NCBI GenBank assembly: GCA_948907985.1
Contig: CAQWMM010000006.1
Coordinates: 1-63,462 of the forward strand
DNA from: an uncultured Bacillota bacterium
GTDB taxonomy: Bacteria > Bacillota > Dehalobacteriia > UBA4068 > UBA4997
Length of the DNA: 63,462 bases
Reading direction: 5' to 3'
How positions within the stretch are numbered: position 1 is the stretch's first letter; each line of letters begins with the position of its first letter. The position numbers were made by a program, and so were the translations under genes. The notes below the pieces were generated by a model that was given only the letters and a program-made list of their open reading frames with translations, did not search any database and was not told the origin of the DNA. Shown piece after piece: positions 34,007 to 42,978 of the stretch.

Positions 34007-35470
34007 GTGTTGTTTTCAAGTGTGGAGTTTTTATGCGCTTTTTTGCCCCTAACCCTGTTGGTTTATTATTTGCTGCCCGGGCGCAGGCTGCGCAACCATT
34101 TTTTGCTGCTGATGAGCCTGCTGTTTTATGCCTGGGGCGAGCCGCTTTATGTGCTGCTGATGTTAACCTGCATTGTGGGCAACTATGCCTTTGGTCTGCT
34201 GGCGGCGGCCTTTCGGCCTAAAGGGCAGGAGGGGGGCAGCCCCTGGCCGGCGCGCGTCAATCTGGTGGCAATGCTGGTTTTTAATTTGGGTTTGTTGGCG
34301 GTTTATAAGTATGCCAGTTTCGTTATCGGCAACCTAAACGCGGCTTTTGGCCTGAACCTGGACGACCCCGGTTTTGTGCTGCCGATTGGTATCTCCTTTT
34401 TCACTTTCCAGGGTATGAGTTATGTTATTGACGTTAGCCGCGGCCAGGCGCAGGCGCGTTTAAATGTTCTGGATGTGGGGCTTTATGTGGCCTTTTTCCC
34501 GCAGTTGATCGCCGGCCCGATTGTGCGTTATAACACTATCGCGGCGGAGATTGACGGCCGCCGGGAAAATTGGCGGGATTTTGCCGCTGGCGTGGATCTG
34601 TTCATTATTGGTTTGGGCAAAAAGGTTTTGCTGGCCAATAACTTTGCTCTGATAGCGGATAAGATTTTTGACGGCGGCGCTTATGACAATGTGCTGGAGA
34701 TGTCGGTGGCGGCGGCCTGGATTGCGGCGATTGCTTACACCTTGCAAATTTATTTTGATTTTGGCGGTTATTCTGACATGGCGCTGGGTTTGGGGCGAAT
34801 GTTTGGCTTTCATTTTCTGCCCAACTTTAATTATCCTTATGTGGCGCGCTCGGTTACGGACTTTTGGCGGCGCTGGCATATTTCGCTTTCCAGTTGGTTC
34901 AGGGATTATGTTTATATTCCGCTGGGCGGCAACCGGGTAGCAAGATGGCGGCTGGCGCTGAATTTGCTGCTGGTTTGGCTGCTGACGGGGCTTTGGCACG
35001 GCGCTAACTGGACGTTTATTGTCTGGGGCCTGTATTACTTCTCTTTCCTGCTGTTGGAGAAGTTTACCGGTTTGAACAAGCTGCTGGCTAAAATTCCGCT
35101 GGTGGGCAATGTTTGGACACTGTTTATTGTTATTATCGGCTGGGTTATTTTTCGCTCGCCGGATTTGCCCTCGGCCGTTCAGTATCTTGGCCTGATGTTT
35201 GGCCTTTATAACAACCCGCTGACTGACGAAATCTATATCTTCCAACTGTTGGAAAACCGGGTACAGTTCGTTGCGGCGCTTGTGGCCTGCCTGCCGTTGC
35301 TGCCAGCCCTGCGGGCGCTGTTTGCCCGCGTCAATTTGCAGGTTGGGCGGGGTTTGCTGGGCGTGCCTCTGGGCGTTGTGCGGGATTGTTTTCTGGTGTT
35401 GGTGCTGGCGCTGGCGCTGGCGGCGCTGGCCAAGGGCAGCTATAACCCGTTTATCTACTTTAATTTCTAA
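34007..35470 (+). CDS. MBOAT O-acyltransferase (AlgI/DltB-like)
   Basis: A GTG start at 34007 follows GGAGGATAAATCC; the longer frame lacks a site. The 487-residue protein has about ten membrane helices and the MBOAT signature region DFWRRWHISLSSWFRDYVYI near 282-301, followed by the catalytic His in TGLWHGANWTFI near 330. Such enzymes move acetyl groups across the membrane to surface polysaccharides. The partner AlgJ-like protein is encoded at 36136, beyond an inserted TA module. Confidence 0.93.
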   Translation: MLFSSVEFLCAFLPLTLLVYYLLPGRRLRNHFLLLMSLLFYAWGEPLYVLLMLTCIVGNYAFGLLAAAFRPKGQEGGSPWPARVNLVAMLVFNLGLLAVYKYASFVIGNLNAAFGLNLDDPGFVLPIGISFFTFQGMSYVIDVSRGQAQARLNVLDVGLYVAFFPQLIAGPIVRYNTIAAEIDGRRENWRDFAAGVDLFIIGLGKKVLLANNFALIADKIFDGGAYDNVLEMSVAAAWIAAIAYTLQIYFDFGGYSDMALGLGRMFGFHFLPNFNYPYVARSVTDFWRRWHISLSSWFRDYVYIPLGGNRVARWRLALNLLLVWLLTGLWHGANWTFIVWGLYYFSFLLLEKFTGLNKLLAKIPLVGNVWTLFIVIIGWVIFRSPDLPSAVQYLGLMFGLYNNPLTDEIYIFQLLENRVQFVAALVACLPLLPALRALFARVNLQVGRGLLGVPLGVVRDCFLVLVLALALAALAKGSYNPFIYFNF

Positions 35471-35492
35471 GATTTTAACAGGAGGCCGGATA

Positions 35493-35783
35493 ATGACTTT
35501 ATCCTTAAATGAAATTACCGAAAGCGTAAAAACAATTTCTCATGATTATCCTCTGAAAAGGGTTACCTTGTTTGGTTCTTACGCGAACGGTTCCTGCACT
35601 GATGAAAGCGACGTTGATTTGCTGGTGGAATTTGATACTCCTGCGGTTTCTCTGTTCACGCTATCCGGCTTGAAAATTGGCCTGGAGGATATTTTGCAGA
35701 AGAAAGTGGATGTTCTGCATTATCCTTTGGCGCAGGATTCTTTAATTGAACTTGATAAGACGATGGTTGTTTATGAAGCATAG
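35493..35783 (+). CDS. mntA: MNT-type nucleotidyltransferase antitoxin
   Basis: ATG 35493 follows CAGGAGG. The 96-residue protein is a minimal nucleotidyltransferase with GSYANGSCTDESDVDLLVE near 28-46 (GSx10DxD). In MntA-HepT modules it adds AMP to the HEPN toxin and so inactivates it. Its stop overlaps the HEPN start by 11 bp. The pair interrupts the MBOAT/AlgJ operon. Confidence 0.9.
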   Translation: MTLSLNEITESVKTISHDYPLKRVTLFGSYANGSCTDESDVDLLVEFDTPAVSLFTLSGLKIGLEDILQKKVDVLHYPLAQDSLIELDKTMVVYEA

Positions 35784-36120
35784 AGATATTGTAGTTTTGC
35801 AGAAAATTGTGCAGGAAATTCAAATAGCTATTGATTTTGTTGCTAATTTGTCGCTTGAAGTTTTTTTGCAGGATGAAAAAACCAAAAGAGCCGTTTGTAT
35901 GACGGTGATTAATATTGGTGAACTGGTGAAAAATATTACAGATGATACCAGACAGGGCTATGGATATATTCGTTGGCGCGAGGCGGCCGGTTTTCGGGAC
36001 ATTGCCGCCCACAAGTATCAGACACTGAATATGGATGACGTTTACCGTACTGTAACTGAAGATTTTCCGCTGTTTCAAAAACAGTTGCTGGAGATTTTAG
36101 TTTCGCAAAATGATAGTTAA
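35773..36120 (+). CDS. hepT: HEPN-domain toxin, HepT/DUF86
   Basis: The 115-residue all-helical protein ends its core with RDIAAHKYQ near 76-84, matching the RNase motif Rx4HxY, whose Tyr is the AMPylation site. ATG 35773 (MKHRDIVVL) is favoured because it overlaps the antitoxin stop. It should be an RNase controlled by the upstream MntA protein. Confidence 0.9.
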   Translation: MKHRDIVVLQKIVQEIQIAIDFVANLSLEVFLQDEKTKRAVCMTVINIGELVKNITDDTRQGYGYIRWREAAGFRDIAAHKYQTLNMDDVYRTVTEDFPLFQKQLLEILVSQNDS

Positions 36121-36135
36121 GAGGAGCTGTTGTTA

Positions 36136-37398
36136 TTGAAGTGGCAGGAAAAATTGCATGACGCGCAGTGGTTGGAGCAGCACCCCAAATTGCAGGCCTG
36201 GCTGGCAAGCCGGGCGGAGCGCAGGGCCAAAGAGCCGCAGCAGCGCTGGTTTTTGCCGGCGGTTTTTCTTCTGGTGATTTTCGGGATGTGCTTTTCTACT
36301 TATATTCTGAATATTGATATTTTTTATAAGGAAATTGACAAAGTGGCGGAGGGCGCGGAAGAAAAGGATTTGGCCTGGCACGAGGCCGGCGCGGCGCTGG
36401 TGGAACACTGGGCAGACAAAACTGTCGAGTATATGGCCCTGAAAGACCGCCTGGTGGAGCTGCACGGCTGGGAGATGCGCCTTTTGGATAAGCATTTTGT
36501 GCGGGATACGGATTATTCCTACTCGGTGATTAAGGATAACCACGACTGGCTGCAATTTATCACTTTTGCCGCCCAACCCCGCCCGATTGTGCAGGAGATT
36601 GAAACCATTAAGGAACTGGATATTCCGATTTTATATGTGCAGCCGCCTACTAAGTATATCGAGGGCTATACGCAGTTTCCGGATACTTTGCACGACCACT
36701 CGGCGGATAATGTGGCACAGAATTTCGCTTTGCTGGACGAGGCCGAAGTTCCCTATCTGGATTTGCGCCAGGCGGCGGCGGAGGATAATCTGGATAAGGA
36801 AACGCTGTTTTACCGCACCGACCACCATTGGCGGGTGGAAACCGCCTTTTGGGCGGCCAAACGTACGGTGCAGGAGTTGGAGGAACTTTTTGGCTGGGAG
36901 CTTGATCCGGACGGGCTGTATACGGATGAGGCTAATTGGCGGCGCACCGATTATGGCGAGAATTTTTTGGGCAGCCAGGGACGGCGTGTGGGACCGTATT
37001 ATGCCGGGCTGGATAATTTTACGCTGCTGACGCCTAATTTTGATACCAAGTATCATTTGGAACTTAAACAGCACACCGGCGAACTGATTATCTATTACGG
37101 AGATTTTATCACCACGATTATTAACAAGGATCTGCTGACGGAACCTTCAGTTTATACCAATCGCTACGGCGCTTATTGGGGGGCGGATTATCCCACGGTG
37201 GTGGCGGATAATCTGAATATCAACGACGGTATTTCCGTTCTGCTGGTTAAGGATTCTTACGGTTTGCCGTATGGGGCCTTTCTTTCCACGATGGTTGACG
37301 AACTTTATATGGTGGATTTGCGCTATTATAACATTGCCAATCTGCCGCAATATATTGAAGACGCCGACCCGGATGTTATTTTGATTATGTACGGCTGA
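36136..37398 (+). CDS. AlgJ/AlgX-like SGNH acetyl-transfer protein
   Basis: TTG 36136 gives the best spacing from AAGAGGAG; TTG 36130 is an alternative. The roughly 420-residue protein has one N-terminal membrane helix (about 40-60) and an extracellular SGNH-like domain. It shows the AlgX/AlgJ catalytic pieces: RTDHHWRVETAF near 228 (Asp/His) and VKDSYG near 371 (Ser). It should work with the MBOAT protein to O-acetylate a wall or exopolysaccharide. An MNT-HEPN module separates the two genes. Confidence 0.82.
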   Translation: MKWQEKLHDAQWLEQHPKLQAWLASRAERRAKEPQQRWFLPAVFLLVIFGMCFSTYILNIDIFYKEIDKVAEGAEEKDLAWHEAGAALVEHWADKTVEYMALKDRLVELHGWEMRLLDKHFVRDTDYSYSVIKDNHDWLQFITFAAQPRPIVQEIETIKELDIPILYVQPPTKYIEGYTQFPDTLHDHSADNVAQNFALLDEAEVPYLDLRQAAAEDNLDKETLFYRTDHHWRVETAFWAAKRTVQELEELFGWELDPDGLYTDEANWRRTDYGENFLGSQGRRVGPYYAGLDNFTLLTPNFDTKYHLELKQHTGELIIYYGDFITTIINKDLLTEPSVYTNRYGAYWGADYPTVVADNLNINDGISVLLVKDSYGLPYGAFLSTMVDELYMVDLRYYNIANLPQYIEDADPDVILIMYG

Positions 37399-37447
37399 TA
37401 TAAAAATTGCTGAAGAATAATTTAGTTTTTTAGGCAGGGGTGTGGGT

Positions 37448-38542
37448 ATGGTTAAGCTTGACAACAATCCCTGGCGTACGGTTTCGCTCAACGCGGAGGG
37501 AACCCGGCTGCGTCTGGTGGACCAAACCAAACTGCCCAACGAGTTGGTTTGGCTGGAATTAAGCGAGCTGGAGGAAGTTTGGCAGGCGATTAAAACTCTG
37601 GCAGTGCGCGGCGCGCCGGCCATTGGCGTGGCGGCGGCGGGCGGCCTGGCGTTGGCGGCGCGGCGGATTATCGCGCCGGATTTTCCGGAGTTTTATCAAA
37701 AATTTTGCCGCTGCAAGGCTTATTTGGCCTCGGCACGGCCTACGGCGGTTAATTTGGGCTGGGCTTTGGAGCGTCTGAAAAGAAAGGCGCTGGAAAATAA
37801 GCAGCGTAGTCTGGTGGAGATTAAGGCGGCCCTGATTGACGAGGCTAACGCCATTCGGGACGAAGATATTCGATGCTGCCGCGCAATCGGCGAAGCCGGC
37901 CTGCCGCTTTTGGCCAACTGCCGGGCGGTGTTAACGCATTGCAATGCCGGGCAGCTGGCGGCGGTGCAGTATGGCACGGCTTTAGCGCCGGTTTATTTGG
38001 CCCGGGAACAGGGGCTGAATCTGCACGTTTATGTTGATGAAACCCGGCCTCTGTTACAGGGGGCGCGCCTGACGGCCTGGGAGCTGGCGCAGGCCGGGGT
38101 TGAGGCCACTCTGATCTGTGATAATATGGCGGCGGCGGTTATGGCCCAGGATAAGGTGGACGCGGTTATTGTGGGGGCGGATAGAATTGCCGCCAACGGC
38201 GATGTTGCGAATAAAATCGGCACCAGCGGCGTGGCAATCCTGGCACGTCATTTTCGTAAGCCCTTTTATGTGGCGGCACCCGGCTCGACTATTGATTTGG
38301 ATTGTCGCAGTGGTAAAAATATTATAATTGAAGAGCGTGAGCCGGAGGAGGTCTGCGAACTTTGGTACAGCCGGCGCATGGCTCCGGCGGGCATTGGCGT
38401 TTATAACCCCGCCTTTGACGTTACTCCAGCTGAACTGGTTTCCGGTATTATCACCGAGCGCGGGGTGATTTATCCGCCTTACTCGGAAAATTTGGCCGCG
38501 CTGTTTAAACCTGTGGGCGGCCCGAAAAAATTTTTTATGTAG
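37448..38542 (+). CDS. mtnA: S-methyl-5-thioribose-1-phosphate isomerase
   Basis: ATG 37448 follows AGGGGTG. The 364-residue enzyme has RGAPAIGVAAAGG near 49, the active-site Cys in THCNAG near 161 and the Asp in GADRIAANGDVANKIGT near 241. It converts 5-methylthioribose 1-phosphate to the ribulose form. With the class II aldolase 107 bp downstream it fits salvage of methylthioadenosine or 5'-deoxyadenosine by aldol cleavage (DHAP shunt) instead of the mtnB/C/D route. Confidence 0.93.
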   Translation: MVKLDNNPWRTVSLNAEGTRLRLVDQTKLPNELVWLELSELEEVWQAIKTLAVRGAPAIGVAAAGGLALAARRIIAPDFPEFYQKFCRCKAYLASARPTAVNLGWALERLKRKALENKQRSLVEIKAALIDEANAIRDEDIRCCRAIGEAGLPLLANCRAVLTHCNAGQLAAVQYGTALAPVYLAREQGLNLHVYVDETRPLLQGARLTAWELAQAGVEATLICDNMAAAVMAQDKVDAVIVGADRIAANGDVANKIGTSGVAILARHFRKPFYVAAPGSTIDLDCRSGKNIIIEEREPEEVCELWYSRRMAPAGIGVYNPAFDVTPAELVSGIITERGVIYPPYSENLAALFKPVGGPKKFFM

Positions 38543-38649
38543 AATATCCGGTAAAGCGTTCTAAAACAGGTTGCGCCGGAATATAATATTCAGTCGGCCT
38601 GAGTTAGGCCAGGCAAAAACAGAAAAAAGACAGAAAGTGATGTGGAGAT

Positions 38650-39252
38650 ATGCAACAATTTACTATGGCCGGAGCCGCCGCGGATATTGTGGAGGTCGGC
38701 CAGCGTTTGCTGTTGGGCGGGTTGATTGCCGGACATGACGGCAATATCAGCGTGCGTTTGAATGAAAAGGAAATTTTGGTAACCCCGGCCGGGCGCTCTA
38801 AAGGCGATTTGCAGCCGTCTGAACTGCTGCTGGTGGATTTGGAGGGGCGAATGGCCCCTAATGTGGCGGCGGCCGGGCTGAAACCAACCTCCGAGCTGCC
38901 TATGCACCTGGCGGTTTACCGGCAAAATCCGCAGGTGCGGGCGGTTGTGCATGCCCATTCGCCTTTTGCTACAGCCTTTGCGGCGGCTGGGCGCACTTTG
39001 CAGGGCAGCTCTCTGCCGGAGGTTACGGAGTGTTTGGGCCATGTTCCGCTGCTGCCCTTTGCCGAGCCGGGCACCCAGCAGCTGGCGGACGCGGTTGGCG
39101 AGGCGGCCAAAGAACGGCGGGCGGCCCTGCTGGAGGCGCACGGTTCGGTGGCCTGGGGCGCGGATCTGCGTCAGGCTTATTACCGCATTGAGGAGTTGGA
39201 ACTGGCCTGCAAAATTGAGTTTTTAGCTAGCTTTCTAAGTAAAAAATCTTGA
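38650..39252 (+). CDS. Class II aldolase, probable Ald2
   Basis: The 200-residue protein has the class II aldolase/adducin fold signs GGLIAGHDGNISVRL near 25-39, zinc ligands in VVHAHSPFATAF near 99 and AHGSVAWG near 163. Beside mtnA it is likely the 5-(methylthio)ribulose-1-phosphate or 5-deoxyribulose-1-phosphate aldolase that yields DHAP and an aldehyde. MtnB dehydratase has the same fold, so that remains possible. No mtnC/mtnD genes are present here. Confidence 0.82.
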   Translation: MQQFTMAGAAADIVEVGQRLLLGGLIAGHDGNISVRLNEKEILVTPAGRSKGDLQPSELLLVDLEGRMAPNVAAAGLKPTSELPMHLAVYRQNPQVRAVVHAHSPFATAFAAAGRTLQGSSLPEVTECLGHVPLLPFAEPGTQQLADAVGEAAKERRAALLEAHGSVAWGADLRQAYYRIEELELACKIEFLASFLSKKS

Positions 39253-39261
39253 CTATGCTTG

Positions 39262-39420
39262 CCCTCTCCGTCTATTTCTCGCCTAAAAGGCTCTAAATAG
39301 CCACCTCTCCCATAGGGAGAGGCAAGTTTAAATACTTAACTTAAATTGTAGATTAGCTATTTAAACATGGCTCCCCCTATGGGGGAGCTGGCATCCAGCT
39401 TTGCTGGATGACTGAGAGGG
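39262..39420. repeat. MITE-like hairpin-rich intergenic repeat
   Basis: The segment begins CCCTCTCC and ends GAGAGGG. It holds stems CCTCTCCC/GGGAGAGG (near 39303-39322), GCTCCCCC/GGGGGAGC (near 39370-39389) and CATCCAGC/GCTGGATG (near 39391-39411). Elements with this pattern are scattered in many gut Bacillota genomes. It separates the aldolase gene from DUF4363 and may also act as a terminator. Confidence 0.65.
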
Positions 39421-39441
39421 TGATTGTCTACTCGCCAAATA

Positions 39442-39840
39442 TTAGAAGAGATTGCTTAAATTGACCTTGTCGCTTTCCACCACCAAATTCAGGTAATAAT
39501 CCAGCAGGGAAAGCTGGTTGAGTACCTCGTCGGCGCGCTGCTTTTGCTCAAAGGCTTGCAGGCTGTGCAGCGCCAGATCAATGTTGGTAACGTCCTGATG
39601 ATTGATCAGGCCGAGCCAATAGGGGCGGGCCTGCTGCCAGTCCTTAAGCCCCAGATTGAGCACAAAGCCGGCGGCCTCCCAATCATCGGCCTGTACGGCT
39701 CCGCGCACCTGGGCCACGCAAACCGCCAGATTATTGGCGGTTTTTTCAATATAAGCGGAGGCCTGCCAGCAGAACAGCACTGTGAGCAGAGCCACCGCCG
39801 CCAGGGCCAGACTAAGCCGGGCATTATAACCTAAACGCAT
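39442..39840 (-). CDS. DUF4363 family protein
   Basis: The 132-residue protein has an N-terminal signal anchor (about 8-28) and a helical extracytoplasmic domain with AVQADDWEAAGFVLN. DUF4363 genes commonly pair with DUF421 genes in spore-forming Clostridia, as here (31 bp apart). Biochemical role unknown; probably spore membrane-related by association. Confidence 0.75.
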   Translation of the reverse strand: MRLGYNARLSLALAAVALLTVLFCWQASAYIEKTANNLAVCVAQVRGAVQADDWEAAGFVLNLGLKDWQQARPYWLGLINHQDVTNIDLALHSLQAFEQKQRADEVLNQLSLLDYYLNLVVESDKVNLSNLF

Positions 39841-39871
39841 AATCGAATACCTCCTTTGCTTCGTGGCAACA

Positions 39872-40639
39872 TCAGGAATGAACCGCCTGCTCTGGCGTAC
39901 AGCCCTGGCCGGAGCCGGCGGGCGCGGTTTGCGCGCCCTCGCGGATGGGGGCGGGGCTGCCTGCCGTCTGGCTTTTCAGCTGGCAGAAGATGTGTCCAAG
40001 GTTATCAATACTCATAAAAAATACTTCTGCTGGCGAGCCGATACTGTAGGCGGCCAGCTTTTTTTGCAGCCAGTTTTCATCATGGCCGAGATTTTGCAGA
40101 TGAGTTTGCTGAATATGCCCGTCGATAATCAGGGTTAGCGCGGGGGTTTCGTGCTGTACCTGCAAGTCCAGATCGGCGGGCTGCACCGGCCGTTTGTCGG
40201 CCCGCGGCATAACTGAAAGCTGGCCGTTGGTTTCCATCAGGGCGAATTCCACCTCGGCTACGTTAAAAAAGCCCTTGGCGCGCAGCTGCTCCAGCAGGTC
40301 GTTGGTGTTCAGGCGCAGACGGCGCATTTGTTCCTCCAGAATTTCACCGTTACGGATTACAAAGCTGGGCCGGCCGCAAACCAGCAGCCGAAAGTTTTCG
40401 CTTTTTAAATTAATCAGCGCGATGGCGATTTGCAGTACGGTAATGGTGATAATTGGCAGCAGGCTGTTGAGCAGCGGCGTGCCGTTGCTCTGCACGCCCA
40501 TGGTGGCCATCTCGGAGATAATCAGGATAACCACCAGTTCAAAGGGCTGCAACTGCCCAATCTGCCTTTTGCCCATCACTCGCATGGAAACCATGGTTAC
40601 GGCGTATAAAATGGCTGTACGAATTATTAAAAGCAGCAT
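39872..40639 (-). CDS. DUF421 (YetF-like) membrane protein
   Basis: The 255-residue protein starts at ATG after CGGAGG. It has three membrane helices in the first 85 residues and the family motif MGKRQIGQLQPFELVVIL near 22-39, then the YetF cytosolic repeats (RPSFVIRNGEI, ALMETNGQLSVM). YetF-type proteins accompany spoVA operons and affect spore inner-membrane permeability. The gene is divergent from spoVAC. The C-terminal tail (APIREGAQTAPAG) is unrelated to the family. Confidence 0.87.
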   Translation of the reverse strand: MLLLIIRTAILYAVTMVSMRVMGKRQIGQLQPFELVVILIISEMATMGVQSNGTPLLNSLLPIITITVLQIAIALINLKSENFRLLVCGRPSFVIRNGEILEEQMRRLRLNTNDLLEQLRAKGFFNVAEVEFALMETNGQLSVMPRADKRPVQPADLDLQVQHETPALTLIIDGHIQQTHLQNLGHDENWLQKKLAAYSIGSPAEVFFMSIDNLGHIFCQLKSQTAGSPAPIREGAQTAPAGSGQGCTPEQAVHS

Positions 40640-40786
40640 AGACGCCTCCGTTAGCTATTTTTTCTGATAATTATTTTTTGCTTTCTCTATATTTTGGCTG
40701 ACTGGCGGCAGATTTATACAGGTATAATCAGCGCCGCTTTTCGGCAAAATAGGCTTGATGATAAAAAACCGAAAAGAGGTCTTGAT

Positions 40787-41296
40787 ATGAAAAAAACAGC
40801 GGAGAAAGCTAATCCCAGCAGCGCGGCCCTGCAACAGCAGGCGGCGGAGCGGGTGTATCAGAATTTGCAGCAGAGCCAGCAGCCGCCCGGCCACTTGCTG
40901 CGCAACTGTTTCAACGCTTTTTGGACCGGCGGTCTGATTTGTCTGCTGGCCCAGGGTGTGCAGGAGGTTCTGTTGCGCCAGGGTTTTAATTTGGAAAACG
41001 TGGGCGCGCCGACCTCGGCCATTATGATTTTGCTGGCGGTAATTCTCACCGTTTGCGGCGTTTATGACCGTATCTCGCAGGTGGCCGGGGCGGGCAGCGC
41101 CGTGCCGATCACCGGCTTTGCCAACAGCGTTTCTTCGGCCGCGCTGGAATACCGCAGCGAGGGGCTGGTTTTGGGCGTTGGCGGCAATATGTTCAAGGTG
41201 GCGGGGCCGGTTATTGTTTTTGGCGCAGCCTCGGCCTTTTTGGTGAGCATTGCCGCGGCGCTTTATTATTCCTTTTTAGGAGGTGGCGGTTTATGA
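40787..41296 (+). CDS. spoVAC: Stage V sporulation protein AC
   Basis: ATG 40787 follows AAAAGAGG. The 169-residue protein has an N-terminal coil and four to five membrane helices, with the SpoVAC features GLICLLAQG, VGAPTSAIMI and GAGSAVPITGFANSV. It is part of the channel that moves dipicolinic acid into the forespore and out at germination. ATGA overlap with spoVAD. Confidence 0.95.
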   Translation: MKKTAEKANPSSAALQQQAAERVYQNLQQSQQPPGHLLRNCFNAFWTGGLICLLAQGVQEVLLRQGFNLENVGAPTSAIMILLAVILTVCGVYDRISQVAGAGSAVPITGFANSVSSAALEYRSEGLVLGVGGNMFKVAGPVIVFGAASAFLVSIAAALYYSFLGGGGL

Positions 41297-42321
41297 GCGT
41301 GATGCAGGCGGGCCGCCAAACCTGGCTTTTTGCGCCGGCGCCGCTGCTTTTGGGCAGCGGCGCGGTGGTTGGCAAGCGGGAGGGCGAAGGCCCTCTGGCG
41401 GCTGATTTTGACGTGATACACAAGGATAATTATCTTGGGCAAAAAAGCTTTGAGGCTGCCGAACAGAAAATGCTGGAAGAGGCCTGCAATCTGGCGGTGC
41501 GCCATGCCGGCGTTGGCCGGGATGAACTGAACCTGCATTTTTCCGGCGATTTGCTTAATCAGATTACCAGCAGCAGCTTTACGGCGCGCAGTCTGGGCGT
41601 GCCTTATCTGGGCATTTTCGGCGCGTGTTCCACCTTTGCGCTGGGGCAGGCATTGGCGGCGCTGGCCGTGGCCGGCGGCGCGGCGCAGTATGTGCTGGCC
41701 TCTACCGGCAGCCACACCAACGCGGCGGAAAAACAATTCCGCTATCCTAACGAATATGGCGCGCAGAAAAACGAAACCACGCAAATTACGGTAACCGGGG
41801 CCGGCGCGGCGGTAATCGGGAGCCGGCAGCCCCGGCCGGAGGCGCGCCCGGTGCGAATTACTTCGGCCACGATTGGACATGTGGTGGATTTGAACGTCAG
41901 CGACCCCTTTAATATGGGAGCGGCGATGGCGCCGGCGGCCTGCGCCTGCCTGAAAGCGCATTTTGCCGAGCGTCAGGTTGCGCCGGATTATTATGACCTG
42001 ATTCTGACCGGTGATTTGGGCCGGGTGGGCAGCCCGCTTTTGCAGGAGCTTTTGCAAAAAGAGGGATTGTTTTTGCCGCAGGGCAAAATTAATGACAGCG
42101 GTAAAATGATTTTCAGCGACGAGCCCAAAAATCTGGCCGGCGGCTCTGGCTGCGGCTGTTTGGCGGCCACAGCCTGCGGGCATATTCGCCGCCGGCTGGC
42201 GGCGGGCAGCCTTAGCCGGGTTTTGCTGGTGGCGACCGGCGCGCTGCTCTCGCCGCTTTCGGTGCAGCAAAAGGAAAGTATCCCCGGCATTGCTCATGCC
42301 GTTAGCTGGGAGGTGGAATAA
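41293..42321 (+). CDS. spoVAD: Stage V sporulation protein AD
   Basis: The 342-residue soluble protein has the thiolase-like SpoVAD fold: LNQITSSSFTARSLGVPYLG, FGACSTFALGQALAA near 115 and LTGDLGRVGSPLLQE near 236. It binds dipicolinic acid at the inner membrane. Overlaps spoVAC by 4 bp and abuts spoVAE. Confidence 0.96.
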   Translation: MSVMQAGRQTWLFAPAPLLLGSGAVVGKREGEGPLAADFDVIHKDNYLGQKSFEAAEQKMLEEACNLAVRHAGVGRDELNLHFSGDLLNQITSSSFTARSLGVPYLGIFGACSTFALGQALAALAVAGGAAQYVLASTGSHTNAAEKQFRYPNEYGAQKNETTQITVTGAGAAVIGSRQPRPEARPVRITSATIGHVVDLNVSDPFNMGAAMAPAACACLKAHFAERQVAPDYYDLILTGDLGRVGSPLLQELLQKEGLFLPQGKINDSGKMIFSDEPKNLAGGSGCGCLAATACGHIRRRLAAGSLSRVLLVATGALLSPLSVQQKESIPGIAHAVSWEVE

Positions 42322-42678
42322 ATGCTGCAAAATTTCTTTTGGGCCTTTGTGGTGGGCGGTCTTTTCTGTGTGGCCGGGCAGCTTTTAATGCAGGGTTGTA
42401 AACTGACCCCGGCGCATACCATGGTAAGCTTTGTGGTGCTGGGCTGTATTCTGGGCGGCCTGGGCTGGTATCAGCCGCTGATTGAGCTGGCCGGCGCGGG
42501 GGCCACTACGCCGATTATCAGCTTTGGCAACTCGCTGGTTAAGGGCGCGATGCAGGAATTTGCCCAAAACGGCTGGCTGGGCCTGCTGACCGGCATTTTT
42601 GAGGTTACCGGCGCGGGCGTATCCGCGGCAATTATTTTTGGTTTTCTGGCGGCGCTGTTCTGCCGGGCCAAATCGTAA
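42322..42678 (+). CDS. spoVAE: Stage V sporulation protein AE
   Basis: The 118-residue membrane protein (four helices) shows FAVVGG-like FWAFVVGGLFCVAGQLLM and GAGATTPIISFGNSLVKGA, the SpoVAE(b) signature. Its start follows the spoVAD stop directly. The operon ends at the hairpin 42689-42723. Confidence 0.95.
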   Translation: MLQNFFWAFVVGGLFCVAGQLLMQGCKLTPAHTMVSFVVLGCILGGLGWYQPLIELAGAGATTPIISFGNSLVKGAMQEFAQNGWLGLLTGIFEVTGAGVSAAIIFGFLAALFCRAKS

Positions 42679-42688
42679 TTGTATATAC

Positions 42689-42723
42689 AAAAGCCTTCTT
42701 GAGAGTTTCTCAGGAGGCTTTTG
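42689..42723. terminator. Bidirectional terminator spoVAE / XRE gene
   Basis: AAAAGCCT...TGAGA pairs with TCTCA...GGCTTTT. Confidence 0.8.
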
Positions 42724-42948
42724 TCAATCCCTTTTTAAGACGGTTGGCGTGTCGGTTAGGCCGATTAAATAATCTGCGGAAAGATTATAGAACCGGCAGA
42801 GAACAATTAAATCGTCTATTTTCAGTTCGGCGCGTCCGGCCTCAATATGGTTGTAGCCTTGCTGGGATTTGTGCAGAAGCTGGCCTATCTGCGTTTGGGT
42901 GTAATCATGGTCTTCTCTGACATGGCGAATACGGGTACGATAATCCAC
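42724..42948 (-). CDS. XRE-family transcriptional regulator
   Basis: A GTG start follows GGAGGAG. The 74-residue protein is a single Cro/C1 helix-turn-helix: TRIRHVREDHDYTQTQIGQLL then HKSQQGYNHIEAGRAELKID. It probably represses its own gene and the divergent lipoprotein through the two palindromes at 42979-43022. Confidence 0.88.
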   Translation of the reverse strand: MDYRTRIRHVREDHDYTQTQIGQLLHKSQQGYNHIEAGRAELKIDDLIVLCRFYNLSADYLIGLTDTPTVLKRD

Positions 42949-42978
42949 TTTGTGCTCCTCCTTTTTTTATATCATATA

